This document shows, piece by piece, positions 24,203 to 36,699 of a stretch of 64,000 nt of DNA (position 1 is its first letter; every line of letters starts with the position of its first letter). The notes under the pieces were generated by a model. The model was not told where the DNA came from, searched no databases, and worked only from the letters and a program-made list of their open reading frames with translations. The translations under genes and the position numbers were made by a program. Source of the stretch: Congeria kusceri (Eukaryota > Mollusca > Bivalvia > Myida > Dreissenidae); contig CM051028.1 in the NCBI GenBank assembly GCA_027627225.1, positions 23,742,364 through 23,806,363 of the forward strand, read 5' to 3'.

Positions 24203-25013
24203 AGTATAACAGAACAGAACAGAACAGAATTTTATTACAGGTACACTTTACAGTTTCTAGTGTTTAACACTAATACATTATACATTATACATTATAGTAA
24301 TTGATAATTTATTTTAATATTTCTAGAACTGGATGAACTTGACAAGATATAAATGAAACTTAAGAATAGTACATCTATTTAAAATGGAACTGTTTTCATA
24401 TATCCATTGAAGTAAACAACAATTATATAACAATAACAACAGGAATATTATATTAATTAAGCAGTAGTGGTATAGAATATGTTTAAAGATATACATCAAT
24501 ATGCACATATATACAAACATCTATTATTAATTGTTTATAATATTTTGGCGAATACTTAATGCCTCTGATATGTACTTGTTTAACCTAAACATTTTACTTT
24601 TATTCTGTGTATTTAGCAATTGCGTGAGTTTAAACATACTAGGCCTGATTCTTTAATAATTTTAATATATTTTTCTCTTATTTGAACGAATGTAGTACAT
24701 TTCAACAAGAAGTGGAATTCATCTTCCACTTCATTATTTTGACATAATTGACAAAGCCGCATATTTCTATCTACCAGATTGTATTTACCAGTTTGTATTC
24801 TCAGATTATGTGCACAAAGACGTACTTTTGTAATCGCTGTTCTCATATTTCTTGATACGATTGTTTCTCAATATGATTCAAATGAAAATGTTGTTTGTAT
24901 TGCTTTATACACAATCAAAACTCTATTATCAGTTACGTCACGTTGCCACTCTTGTAAGTATTCATCAATAACTCGTTGCTTAAACAAAGACAAAAAATTA
25001 CTTTAATTGATTT
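24203..25013 (-). pseudogene. 5'-truncated LINE, 3' end of ORF2 (zinc-knuckle C-terminus)
   Basis: Read on the minus strand, the frame from about 25010 to 24616 gives VIDEYLQEWQRDV, RTAITKVRLCAHNL and CQLCQNNEVEDEFHFLLKC. This is the Cys-rich C-terminal segment typical of several animal LINE ORF2 proteins, downstream of the reverse transcriptase. One stop (SY followed by TGA) interrupts it near 24870. The 3' end is a short TTCTG repeat tail (24207-24226 on the plus strand reads AGAACAGAACAGAACAGAAT). Reverse transcriptase and endonuclease are missing, as usual for dead 5'-truncated copies. Confidence 0.7.
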
Positions 25014-26120
25014 GTGAGTTATTAGTCCAAACATAATTAAATCCATATTTATAACGTGGGTAGTGAACACCACTACTTTAAGGCCATACCAATTAGATTA
25101 TATGTTTAGCGTCCTCGGGCTGGTATGTTTTTGGATGCCTAAACGAAAAAAACACACATTTTTCACAATGTGAAAAATCAAGCATACACAAATCGGAAAA
25201 CATGACTTTTAGGTGTTTTTCCCAATGTTTGTAAAAATAGTGTGAAACTAGTCAATATACACAGTTAAAATAAGTGTTCAAGTCGGTTTCCAATATGAAG
25301 ATGAAATATAACAATTTTGCAGGTAAACATTTGCTTTAGCTTGTACAACTGCTATAAATAAGTTGTGAAAGAAGAATGCTTTTTTTCGACTCATTGTTTT
25401 TTCCTGCCTGGTTGGTAGGTTTCTAAAAATCATGGTGACGCTAAACATAGAATCAAATTTGTATGGCCTAATTACCCAGAATACCATGCGCGATCGTACA
25501 CAGATCAGTTTTTGATCGCTGTGTACACAATGTCTACGCCATCGGATGCGCACTCGTACATAATACCGTCCTTTTATAACAGCTGGACTTGTATATTTTC
25601 ACACAACACAGTACCTGTATTTGTATTCATATTCACAGGGACCTGTTCACAGATTGACGAATTTACAGTTAACATATTCCGAAAATAAAGGAAGAATGTA
25701 TATAAAGGAGCGAAATAGCTTTGCTGACATATTTTGGAAACTAGTAATGTTTCGTTCATGAGTTCATGAGTAATCATCAGTCGAAATGGATAAAATTTAA
25801 GCGTATCGAAGTGTTGGAGTTCTTCTGTTGCTTTCGTTGAAATTATTGAAAACACGTAAAGTAAAAATTACAAGGACATTCATATAAATAAGATTATGGA
25901 GTGGATACAAACTACGGAAGGACGTACGGACGTAAGGCCGGACATACGGGCAGACGGATGGACAACTGTGCGTGAAGTGGGGTATAATAATACAAAACAG
26001 AAAAAAAACGATCATCGCAAGAACAAGCATACCATTTTATTTGATTTTGATAACTGAAGATAAATATTGTGTAACATAAAGGTTTAAAGAACTATACTAA
26101 CAGTCCGTTTACATTTATAC
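25014..26120. other. No gene seen; repeat-like scraps
   Basis: Includes a hairpin (ATTTTTCACAATGTGAAAAAT, about 25158-25178) and a GGACGTACGGACGTAAGG-type run at 25919-25960. No coding signal. Confidence 0.45.
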
Positions 26121-26124
26121 GATG

Positions 26125-26690
26125 TTTAAACAATAAACAATACACAGAGGCTATTCGCTTTTATTTCATTACTTTATATCCTCGTACACCTCGCTATCAA
26201 TGCATGCATCTCGAGATTCCGGCCCTTCATTGCTAAAAAAGAGGAAAACACTCCAATAAACTTATTTATATCAAATAATGATATGATGTAATGAGGACCA
26301 TTAAAATAACTATTCATATAACATATTGTAACATACGGGTTCAAGATATTATTAAAAGTCACTTGACATGCTATCTGTAGGCTTAAACAATAAACAATAC
26401 ACAGAGACTTTATTCTTATATTTCATTACTTGAGATCTTCGTACTCCTCGATATAAAGACAATCATATCGAGAAACCGGCGCTTCAATGCTGAAAAGGAG
26501 GGAGCAACCAATTATTGTCAGATAATAATTTAATGCAATGTGAACCATAAAATAAGAAATCGTAAATACTCATCAGTATATCAATGCATCAACAATCGAA
26601 GTTGAAAATCGTTGGACGTGTTTCATAGAACATTCTTTATTAACCTCCGTACCCATAGAGCTTCGTCCGTAAAAAAAGAGGAATAAAAAC
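26125..26690. repeat. Diverged tandem repeat, ~260-bp unit
   Basis: AAACAATAAACAATACACAGAG followed by TTTCATTACTT, CCTCG and a TTCAATGCTGAAAA-type stretch occurs at 26128-26245 and again at 26385-26505, with a weaker third copy near 26630. A (TA)n microsatellite follows at about 26691-26713. Confidence 0.7.
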
Positions 26691-27139
26691 TTATATATAT
26701 ATATATATATATAAGCCATGTTTGCAAAATAAATGGTTTACTTTACATACCTTTTTATTTTGTTGTCGTTAAGACCTGTAAATCATAATGAAGAAAGTGA
26801 GCTCAGGTGACTTGTTGGTAAATATAAAAACGTAGTATCAACAAAAGAAAGCATCTGACCAGTAAAAAAAAAAAAAAAAAAATGTACCTGTTACGAAGAC
26901 AAGCATTACTCCACCTTGATTTTCATCATCTCAAACTCTCACAGTCACTCCAACTTACTACATACAACATTGGGTTTATATCTAAACAATGCAATATAAT
27001 AGTAGTATGGGTGCTAACACTACAATTATCTCAAATGGTCAAACACGAAAGACATAAAAAAGAGAACAACAGGAAGGGATACTACTGCTCTTTGCGTTGA
27101 TATTTTGAAAAGATGTGTATACATTACATAGCGTTAAAG

Positions 27140-27330
27140 TAAACCACAAGTTATGTAAGAATGTGTAATATAGTAGCTAGCGTGAGATTTGATTCGGAGG
27201 TCGTAGGTTCGAGCCCGGGCAGAGGCACCATCTGTTGTCATTTTCTTATGCTTTTGTAGTTAGAATATATGATTGCTTAGTCTAGATGCTTTACCTTTTG
27301 AAGTAAAGCATTTTAATGACATGTTACATA
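27140..27330 (+). mobile_element. tRNA-derived SINE, copy 1
   Basis: Contains a clear RNA polymerase III B-box, GGTTCGAGCCC, at 27206-27216, inside GGTCGTAGGTTCGAGCCCGG. Its tail (GCTTAGTCTAGATGCTTTA... ending TTTTAATGACATG) resembles the tail of the SINE at 39584. The A-box side is worn. The head does not fold into a convincing tRNA. Confidence 0.6.
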
Positions 27331-27575
27331 TAGTAGAATCCCTGAACAAGACCATTTATGACAAGATCAAATAAACATTAAGCTCACATCATGAAATAGG
27401 GATACAGTGGTAGATGTTTGTAAGTTTACAAATATTTAAACAAATTGAAATATTCAGTTAAATATATATGTACCGTAATTATCGCTTGTGATTTGCACTT
27501 CAACAAGTGTAGAACTGCCATAGGCATCCGAGCTGTATTCCACTTCGTATTTATCTAGGCGTGTTGTCATTACAG

Positions 27576-28675
27576 ACACTGCATTTTCCATTCTAGGGGC
27601 TGCATTTGTCATTCCAGGGACAGCATTTGTCATTCAAGGGACAGCATTTGTTATTCCAGAACCTGCATTTGTCATTCCAGGAACTGTATTTGTCATTGCA
27701 GGGACAGCATTTGTCATTCCAGGGACTGCATTTGTCATTGCAGGGACAGCATTTGTCATTGCAAGGACAGCATTTGTCATTCCAGGGACTGCATTTGTCA
27801 TTGCAGGAACAGCATTTGTCATTGCAGGGACAGCATTTGCGATTCCAGGGACAGCATTTGTCATTCCAGGGACAGCATTTGCCATTGCAGTGACAGCATT
27901 TGTCATTGCAGTGACAGCATTTGTCACTCCAGGGACTGCATTTGTCATTGCAGGAACAGCATTTGCGATTCCAGGGACAGCATTTGTCATTCCAGGGACA
28001 GCATTTGTCATTGCAGTGACAGCATTTGTCATTGCAGGGACAGCATTTGTCATTGCAGGACCTGCACTTGTCGTTCCAGAAACTGAATTTGTCATTGCAG
28101 GAACTGCATTTGTCATTCCAGGGACTGCATTTGTCATTCCAGGACATGCATTTGTCATTCCAGAGATGGCATTTGTCATTGCAGCGACAGCATTTGTCAT
28201 TCCAGGGACAGCATTTGTTATTCCAGGACCTGCATTTGTCATTCCAGGGACTGCATTTGTCATTCCAGGGACAGCATTTGTCATTCCAGTGACTGCATTT
28301 GTCATTCCAGGAACTGCATTTGTCATTCCAGGGACAGCATTTGTCATTCTAGGGTCAGCATTTGTCATTCCAGTGACTGCATTTGTCATTCCAGGATTGC
28401 ATTTGTCATTCCAGGGATGGCATCTGCCATTCCAGGGACTGCATTTGTCATTCCAGGGATTGCATTTGTCATTCCAGGGATTGCATTTGCCATTCCAGGG
28501 ATTGCATTTGCCATTCAGAGGTTGCATTTTCCATTCCTGGGACTGCATTTGTCATTCCAGGGACTGCATTTGTCATTCCAGGTATTGCATGTACCATTCT
28601 AGGTACTGCATTTGCCATTCCTGGGACTGCATTTGCCACTCCAGTGACTGCATTTGTCATTCTAGGGACTGCATC
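27576..28675. repeat. Minisatellite, 21-bp unit, ~52 copies
   Basis: Consensus GCATTTGTCATTCCAGGGAC plus one base (A or T). The second half of each unit alternates between ATTCCAGGGAC, ATTGCAGGGAC and ATTGCAGTGAC. Because 21 is a multiple of three and the unit has few stops, frames stay open on both strands for up to about 300 codons, giving TAFVIPG repeats on plus and MTNAVPG or NDKCCPW repeats on minus. There is no start context, splice site or flanking domain, so I treat it as noncoding. A 20-bp unit near 28395 shifts all frames. Confidence 0.92.
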
Positions 28676-28739
28676 AGAAGCCGTGTTTTTGTCTGACCTG
28701 AAAACCGGCTCCTCTGGTTTAATAAACGCAGTGGTAATT

Positions 28740-29385
28740 TGACGCATTTGAGCCAGTTTTTCTGTTGCTGTTTGACTGCTGACAATCAATATTCATTCGA
28801 TGTACGTCAATGATCAAGTTTAGTTTTCTTTTCTTTTTGTTTTCAAATAAAAGGAATACTCAGTGTGTTCACAGGGTTGAGAGTGACCATTTCTTACGAG
28901 TAATTACATGTCACGACTTTGTCAATACGCATACAAATCATTTGCAAAAGGAAAATTGTCCTTTTATATTGTATTTTCTGCTAATGTCGTCTCACATATT
29001 TATAGTACCATAATAGTAAGTTGAGGTACTATAATTTAAAATATATAGTTGTGACAAACAATCAGAATAGGTAAATAATTAAAACTGTTTGGAAATTATA
29101 GTTATGGTTCTTGTATGCTTCGCTTACTCTTTATTATCTTTAATCATTTTGTATAAATCAACAAAATCGCTTGTATAATTTGTGTAATATTAGTTGTGCT
29201 TTTGACAATATCAATAAAGGGAAGCAATTAATAGACTTTACAATTCATTTTTTTGCAAGCAATACATCAACTCCTGATGGTGATCATTTCTACAAACTTG
29301 TATGAAAATATCTGCATGCATGAAATATTATGCTCTGGACAATTATTTGACCATGACCTTGGATGTGACCATGTACATGACTTTT
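28740..29385. other. No gene seen
   Basis: AT-rich spacer between the minisatellite and the repeat element at 29386. Confidence 0.5.
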
Positions 29386-30817
29386 TATGCCCCTACCATC
29401 AATGACGGGGGGAGATATAGTGTATGCCCTGTTCGTGAGTACGACTGTACATAGGTCACCAATTGTTACCCCTAATGCTTAAGTTGATAACAATCCCACT
29501 ATATTCCAAGTTTCAAGTGAAACCTTATATAGTATTGTTACAAGACGTTTAAACCAAAACTTTATCCAGAAAATCTAAGTGAAAAGAGGCAAAACTCTGT
29601 CAAAATACAAAACAGTGTTATGGGTATTGATGCACCCGATGATCGGGTGGCTGACAAAGGTATATTCGAAGTTTTTGAACCAAAAAGCAATTTCAGATGC
29701 AGAAATCGAGATAAAAATCACCTAATTGACAAGTTGAGATCTGTTAACAATGACCAATATGACAATGTTCATGTAGTCTGAATGACATGTAAAATAGCAT
29801 TCAATAAATGATATTCAACTGTATTGAAATTTAAGGCCATGTAACAATCTCCTTTGACCTTTTATGTTAAACAAATAGTTAACTGAGATATTTTCACCTT
29901 GACACACAGTTTAAGAAACTGCTTAATGGTTATTCAATCAGATTGAGCATATGACTTGACATTAAAAAAAAACAAAAAAACTAACAAAAAAAAAAAAACA
30001 AGAAAATTATTTGTCTATGTGTGAACAGGCTTTGCTACACTCAAACCATACAGACACACCATATCAGGATACCCACAGGCTGAAAGCAAGCAACCTGATT
30101 TGGAGATAAAACAGCTCTGCAAAGGCTAATAAATAAGATATCCCTTTAAGAGCATCGATCCGTTATGCCTCTTTTAGGTTAAAATAGATAAAAAGGCTAA
30201 TTTTAGATAATCAAGGACCAAGGAACCTATCCAAGATAATATGCACAGAAGGATTTTCACCAAGATCAGCTATGAACTGTTGGACGTTAACGACTATAAA
30301 GGCCAATTTTAGATAATTCAAGGGCCATAACTCCAAAATTGCTGGGGCGTATTGGCTGATTTATTAAACTTGGATGAAGATTGGATGAACATTGTTGAGA
30401 GACGTAGAGAGTGGAAACCGCTAAAAAGGCCAATTTCATATAATTCAAAGGCAATAACTCCACAATTCCTGGGGAGATTTGGCCGATTATCGAACATGAC
30501 CTAGCTATTATTATAACAAACTTTTTAATGAAGTTTGGTCAAGATCGGATGAAAACTGTTGGACTTAGAGGGGAAACGGCTAAAAAAGGCCTATGTAAGA
30601 TAATTCAAGGGCCATAACTCCATTATTCCTGGGGAGATTTGGCTGATTATCGAACTTGACATAGATATTATGCCCACACACATATTCGCATGAGGTTTGG
30701 TGAAGATCGAATGAAAACTGTTGAACTTAGAGAGTGGAAATGAAAGCGGTCTACCGAGATTCTGACCGACCGACATTAACAAATCAATATACCCTGCCAT
30801 CTCTGATGGGGGTATAT
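29386..30817. mobile_element. Non-autonomous element with GCCATAACTCC tandem core
   Basis: The left edge reads TATGCCCCTACCATCAATGACGGGG. The right edge is a worn inverted counterpart (ACCCTGCCATCTCTGATGGGGGTATA). The inside has at least three diverged copies of a ~150-bp unit (AAAAAGGCCAATTT, TAATTCAAGGGCCATAACTCC, TGGGGAGATTTGGC, GATCGGATGAAAACTGTTG). No coding capacity. I recognise the core phrase as common in bivalve repeats but cannot name the family. Confidence 0.6.
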
Positions 30818-31775
30818 TTATTGCAATATGGTTGCCAAGAATAAAACAAGGTAATCATGATGACCCATGTTTAGCATTTGTACATTGACTGACATATTTT
30901 TAATGTAAACAATTGTGTCTGATGGAACTAATATGATGGAACATGAGTGCCATAAATGACCATAATTGTAGCTTACATGTATCTATCAATAGTTGTTCAA
31001 CCAGTATACTTATTTAACCTTTTCATATATCTTAGTTCATCAGGCAAGTACCCTTATGTACAGCTGAAACACACACAATAAGCACTTGGTCAAGATTGCA
31101 CGATAAATGAAGTTTTTATCAGGCATAAAAGAACATACAGTATTTTTCTGAAAAAGGGACAATAACTCTGGTTTTCTGGCCCTCAATCAAACTAATCCAA
31201 AAACGTGTGGTCATAAACAAACTGATAAAAATTGCTCTATATTAAGAATAGTCAACATTATTGACATCACATGGATGAAATGAGAGGTCCTCTATGACAA
31301 CAGCTAACTCAGAACTATGTGGTAAAATGTGATATAAAAATAGTTGTTGTGTTCCCTTCTGGAACAAGTCATAAAATTAGCCACAAATGAAGTTTACAAA
31401 TTAATTCACCATATTAACGCAATCAAACTATGAAATTGCAGTTTAACTGGCTGTTGCTTACAGATATATCTAAACATAGGGGATATCAAAACAATAGAAT
31501 ATTTTCAACTGAAACTGAGATTCTGGCATTCTTAAAAAAATAACCAAAGTCTACAAATGACAAACTGACAAAAACACAATTTTTAAACAAATCCTTTCTG
31601 AATTGGAGATATAATTCGTTGTTTAAATATTTAAACATTTATATTAAGTTTTAACATTTATATTCAAAGGATAGTGCCACTTACTTATGTTCGAATATGT
31701 TTTACATTTTCCAGTTCTAACGAAAAACCACTTCCATAATGGATGTGTTCAAGCAATCATTATGTTCATGTTTTC
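30818..31775. other. No gene seen
   Basis: AT-rich spacer downstream (minus-strand sense) of the HECT-like relic. Confidence 0.5.
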
Positions 31776-32850
31776 TTATGCTTGAAAGATGCTTTCCCAT
31801 TCATTTCTGAAATCCGGGTAGCTGACATAGGTCGAAGGCAGCTCAAGTACGGGTCCACATGTGTGAGCTGTCGGTACTCTTCCTGTCCCATATCTAGCAA
31901 CAATGCTCACATCGATTCTGGTGACACATATCATGTCTGAACCAGTAAAAAAAAAAGAAGCAGACGCCGAAGTTGGTCTCTGTTTCTACCTCGCACAAAT
32001 GTTTGAAGGTACCTTAACGACTCACTTTGTACTTTTGTGGTTAGATGTGCTGAGAACAAAGTCAACATGTAAAAATCACTTGAACAGTTGGAAAATCAGC
32101 TTTCCAAACTTCCTGACCCACTCTGTGTAATACATCAATGGCATACTTTGGTTCTTGTATTAACACTCTGTGTGCAATCTTAAGAATAAGTGACACAAGA
32201 GTTTCTTTGTTTGGCAGAGTGTGACATTCAAATCGGTCATGTGCAATAAGTTCATTACAACTCACTAGGGTCTTTACAACTTTATTATCGTTTTCAATGG
32301 AGTTGACACCAGATATAGTCTTAAATGTTTAAGTTTTGTGTCTTCAAAGAGCTCTTTAAATTTTATTGTTAATGGAAGTTTTGTTTGCATTTGATCATTA
32401 GTCAAAATCAAAATCATCAACATTCCCTTTTTTTTAAACACAACCAGGAAAAAAAAAGGTGCTTGGCAACTAGCAATACATCCCCAAGAACACAATCTAT
32501 TGATATTTCGATTTGCCTTGTACCACCTCCACTGGGAGACCGTACTTGTTTCAATGATCCTCTACTGCCATATGTGTGCAGCCATTCCAATTCGATTGTC
32601 CTGCTCATTTTTCTTGCATTACTGTTACATGTCTGCGCCACAGCCCTTTAATGCGCTCACACGAGGCTTGTTTGTTTTGCAATTTAGCTATGAGTTTTTC
32701 CCTAAAAGACAGTTTTCCGTAAGATACTGAGTAATTGTCTTTTCCTTGTTCTTGTTTTGCGAAAGCTTTTACTGCAAGGTGATATCCATATCTAGGAAGA
32801 TAGAGTTTCAAATCTTCATGTGTCATTAAGGTGACCACACTGGCATTAAT
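31776..32850 (-). pseudogene. Decayed HECT-type E3 ubiquitin ligase-like gene
   Basis: Read on minus, an acceptor TTGTAG precedes 32850. The frame then gives THEDLKLYLPRYG and LAVKAFAKQ, an N-terminal SAM-like stretch seen in multicopy animal HECT-like proteins. A frameshift near 32640 leads to KMSRTIELEWLHTYG and KQVRSPSGGGTRQIEISIDC. A second shift at the A/T run near 32450 leads to KLPLTIKFKELFED. Further frames give ECHTLPNKETLVSLILKIAH (about 32225-32165). The C-terminus (about 31935-31776) reads GRVPTAHTCGPVLELPSTYV and ends NEWESIFQA, then TAA. The AHTC cysteine fits the catalytic thioester cysteine of the HECT C-lobe. At least three shifts make it non-functional. Family assignment rests mainly on the C-terminus. 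Confidence 0.6.
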
Positions 32851-33054
32851 CTACAATAATGGATTAATGATATACTTCAAACTTATTACAAGATAAGTGA
32901 TTAATATTCTGCCAAACAAAACTAGTTAAACTTCCATACATTGGGTTACTTCCTAAGGTATGTTTACGTTAAACCAAGAGAGTCATAATAGGCCTGCATG
33001 CATCCTGGCTTGTGGATTTTTAACGGAAATGAGTATAATCTTGAACAATAACAA

Positions 33055-34720
33055 AAATTGATTTACAGGCAAGAGCTATCTCAAGACAGCGCGGTCGTCT
33101 ATAATTCAGAACTCTTTGTCAGAGTCAGTTGCCTTTGTCAGTATAAAAAGGGGCACAATTCTGCTAAAATGCTGGTCAGAGTTATAGGCCTTGGTCAGTG
33201 ACCTATCATAATGTCCCCGAAGACATGTGTAAAGTTTCAATTGAATATCTGTAGTAGTAACAGAGATATGCACTTGTTGCACGCAAACCTTAACCTGAAA
33301 ATTCATAGAACAAAAAGGGGCATAATTCTGTTAAAATGCTGGTTACAGTTATGGGTCTTGGCCAATGACCTCATATAATGATCCTAAAGGCATGTGTGAA
33401 GTTTCAATTGAATATCTGTAGAGACATGGAGTTGTTGCATGCAAACTTTAACATGATTTTCTAAGTTATAAAAGGGGCATAATTCTGCTAAATTGCAGGT
33501 CACTCTTATGGGCCTTGGTAAGTGACTTCACACAATGACCACGAAGACATGTGTGAAGTTTCATTTGCATATCTGTAGTATTTGCAGAGATATGTACTTG
33601 TTGCACACAAACCTTAACCTGAATTTACTCTTGCATGCAAGCCTTAACCTGACTTAAAGTACAAAAAGGGACATAATTCTGCTAAAATGCTGGTCACAGT
33701 TATGGATCTTGGCCAGTGACCTTATATAATGATTCTGAAGTCATGTATAAAGTTTCAGCTGAATATCTTTAGTAGATATAGAGATATGGTGTTGTTGGAC
33801 ACAAACTTTAAGGTCAAACAAACAAAGTTCTGTTGCTGGTCTCCGGACCAAAAAAGTAAGGGTATGTAGGTAGGATTTTTATTTTTTATTTTTTTATCTT
33901 TATCCTAAACTGATCGACCAACATGCCGGCATAACTGCCTGTTAAAAGTTGAAAAACTACCGGTAAACAACAAAGTATTAATTCAAAGGCAATGCCCAAC
34001 TATTATGAAAACAATACCCCTGAAATAAATTTAAAACAAAATAAACAGAAAAGTAATTAGTGCGACGGAAGTACCTTTGATGCCAAAAAATTCCCTAAAA
34101 ATCTTGTTTAGTAAAATGAGCGAAAAGAAAATTATCCGTGGAAAGAAAATTAAAGAATATAAACATTTTTTTTTGACCAAAAATATGTAGGGTAGGCAGC
34201 AAAAGCAAAGGGTAGGTAGGGAGACCAAAAACAGGACTATTTTTATGTCTGTCCTACCCTGATTTTCTAAGTACAAAAAGGGACATAATTCTGCTAAATT
34301 GTAGTCCAGAGTTATGGGCCTTGGTCAGTGAACTTACATAATGACCCTGAAGACATATGTGAAGTTTTAATTGAATATCTGTAGTAGTTACAGAGATATG
34401 TACTTGCTGCACTCAAACCTTAACCAGAGCATTACGCTGACACCGACAAACGGGTGAGTAGTATAGCTCGAACTATTCGGTGAATAGTCGAGCTAAAAAA
34501 AAGGCTTAATTTTGATAAATTGCAGGTCAGAGTTATGGGCCTTGGTGAGTAGCCTCAATAATGACCCCAAAGACATGGGTAATGTTTCAATTGAATATCT
34601 GTATTAGTTGCAGAGATATGTACTTGTTGCACGCAAACCTTAACCAGAGCATTATGCCGACGCCGACGAACGGGTGAGTAGTATGCCTCGAACTATACGG
34701 TGATTAGTCGAGCTAAAAAG
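33055..34720. mobile_element. Pearl/Helentron-like element with ~160-bp tandem core
   Basis: Six diverged core units start with AAAAGGGGCATAATTCTGCTAA at about 33148, 33312, 33470, 33663, 34275 and 34497, each with TTATGGGCCTTGGTCAGTGAC and a TTTCAATTGAATATCTGTAG stretch. It begins AAGAGCTATCTCAAGACAGC. Its 3' terminus has a hairpin: AGCTCGAACTATTC, a short loop, then GAATAGTCGAGCT (34464-34494), followed by AAAA. A variant of that terminus recurs at 34684-34718. Such layouts are known from bivalve pearl elements, regarded as non-autonomous Helentrons. No coding capacity. Confidence 0.65.
33855..34258. mobile_element. Insertion inside the pearl-like core (GGGTAGGTAGG ends)
   Basis: It breaks the core array between units 4 and 5. 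The edges look like worn inverted repeats: AAGGGTATGTAGGTAGGATT at the left, and ATGTCTGTCCTACCCTG at the right. GGGTAGG motifs repeat inside (about 34190 and 34211). The array resumes with GATTTTCTAAGTACAAAAAGG after it. Confidence 0.5.
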
Positions 34721-34854
34721 TGGCTGTATAATAATAACAATCTTAAAGACAATGGTCCTTTATAGGTTGGTTTAATTTACCCAGCCATAGATAGCAAATG
34801 TGATAAAAAAAACACTAATCACAGGCCACAAGGTGATTAAGTTAGAGCTAAAAA

Positions 34855-36210
34855 GAGTTGGTCTTAAGACAAGAGCTGTCATAGGACAGCCACTTGACTA
34901 TTCGAAGAATTTCAGTTGGTACATATTTTGGCAAGTGGAAGGGGCGTTAATTTGTTGAAATACAAAGCTCAATTATTGCAATTATTTCATGAATTTTATC
35001 TAAGTTTCAAGTAATTACCATATGTAATTTAGAAAATAAGACTTTGGTACAAAACCTTTAACCCCAAAATCTATGTGAAATTGGGCAAACCTTTGTCAAA
35101 ATACAAAACAGAGTTATCGGGAGTTGAACCTGTTGCTGGAGTTGATTACAAAGATGTTTTTCAAGTTTCAAGCGAATATCCTTCTTTCCTATAGTTTCAG
35201 CCATTCCTATAGATTCAGCCATCCCCAGATACGGGGAATTAATGAATATTTCTTATAAAACTTGTGTTAGTTATCTGCGTTGAGACAATTTAATCACATA
35301 AATATTGTTTTTGGTTAAAAAAAATTGCGAATTTTAGATTTTGTCACAGAAAATTAGGATTTTAAAAAGACATTTCTAAAAATTGCTACACACTACGTGC
35401 ATACGCCAAGACTTTTGTAAACATTCATTTTCAAAGAGTATGCTGGTGTGAGGTAGTCTTATATAGAATGCTTCTAATAAATTATATCAAAATTGTAAGA
35501 ATTTTTTGTATATTCTTACCAAAATGAAGACTGAACAAAATGATAGGAAACATCTGACAAATTCATGGTTGCTAGGGTGCCTTCCTAGAATTGGTCAGTA
35601 ACTAAGTGAATGGCTAATCTCTACCTAATCTGGTCTTTATTTAGTAGCAAAGACCTTAAAGTTACGGATAAAAGTCTCACTGTTGTTGAAATTGTATTCA
35701 TTTAGGGCATCCAAGCAGTTTTGCTCTTAAGTGGCCGAATATACCGGAAAAGAGGCCTTATGTAGCTTTGAAATTATGAGACTTTTGAATAAAAACTTTA
35801 CACTGAAAATCTATGTGCAAAGGGGGCATAACTCTGTCAAAATACAAAACAGGGTTATGTAGATTGTTGCCCTGATGCTGGAGTTGATGGCAAAGGTATA
35901 TTCCAAGTTTCAAGTTAATAACCTATGAAGTTTTGAAGTCACTAGACATTTGAATAAAAGATTTAACTGAACATCTATGTGAAAAAGGGGCATAACTCTT
36001 TCAAAGTACAAAACTGAGTTATGGAGGAATGTTGTACTTGATGTTGGAGTTGATGACAAAGGTACATTTCAAATTTCAAGTGAATAATGTAAGTAGTTTT
36101 GAAGTTACACGACTTTTGAATATAAACTTTGACCAAGATCAGATGCTGACGAGGACGCTGGGGTGAGTAGGAAAGCTCACCTATTATTTGAATAGTCAAG
36201 TTAAAAAAGG
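34855..36210. mobile_element. Second pearl-like element, related but diverged
   Basis: It begins AAGACAAGAGCTGTCATAGG and ends GCTGGGGTGAGTAGGAAAGC plus TATTTGAATAGTCAAGTTAAAAAA, a weaker form of the hairpin terminus of the element before it. Core units carry GGGGCATAACTCTGTCAAAA and GGAGTTGATG.CAAAGGTA at about 35100, 35828 and 35990. Unrelated sequence of about 0.55 kb (35195-35745) separates units 1 and 2. Confidence 0.6.
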
Positions 36211-36690
36211 TCTGATGAATTGGTCCATACTATCCGGTTACCATTAGTACTTGCTGACATTTGGTATTGGAAACATATTCAATTCCATTGATAATTATTG
36301 ACAAGTATTAATCTTCTTATCTATATTCTTATTTGAATTATTGTTGCTATTGTCAGGTTTATTGCTAAGAGTATGTGTTTATTATAACAGAATTTAATTT
36401 TTAAAATCTCTGGCCTGATTTGATGCTTAGACATTAGTTGCAATCATGATTTTTATATTAGAATACTAAAATACTTACACAATCTGTTTGAAACTTTTCG
36501 AGCATACACTCTTGGATGCCTCTTGCTCTCAGAAACTCTTCCATGAAGTAAGATGGCGATAATTCACAACAATATCTGAATGTCAAAAAGATCAATTATT
36601 TTTAAAACTTAATTCCTAGTCAGATATACAAAATGTAGCAAAATATAAATATGGTATTCAACTGACAGACAGACAGATAGATGGTAAACA
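36211..36690. other. No gene seen
   Basis: AT-rich spacer. Confidence 0.5.
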
Positions 36691-36699
36691 GGAAGCTAG

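Noticed and set aside
27593..28742. Several long open frames, up to 304 codons, as repeat-protein genes
   Set aside because: All lie in the 21-bp array, where several frames on both strands are open because the period is a multiple of three. No start context, signal, splice site or flanking domain.
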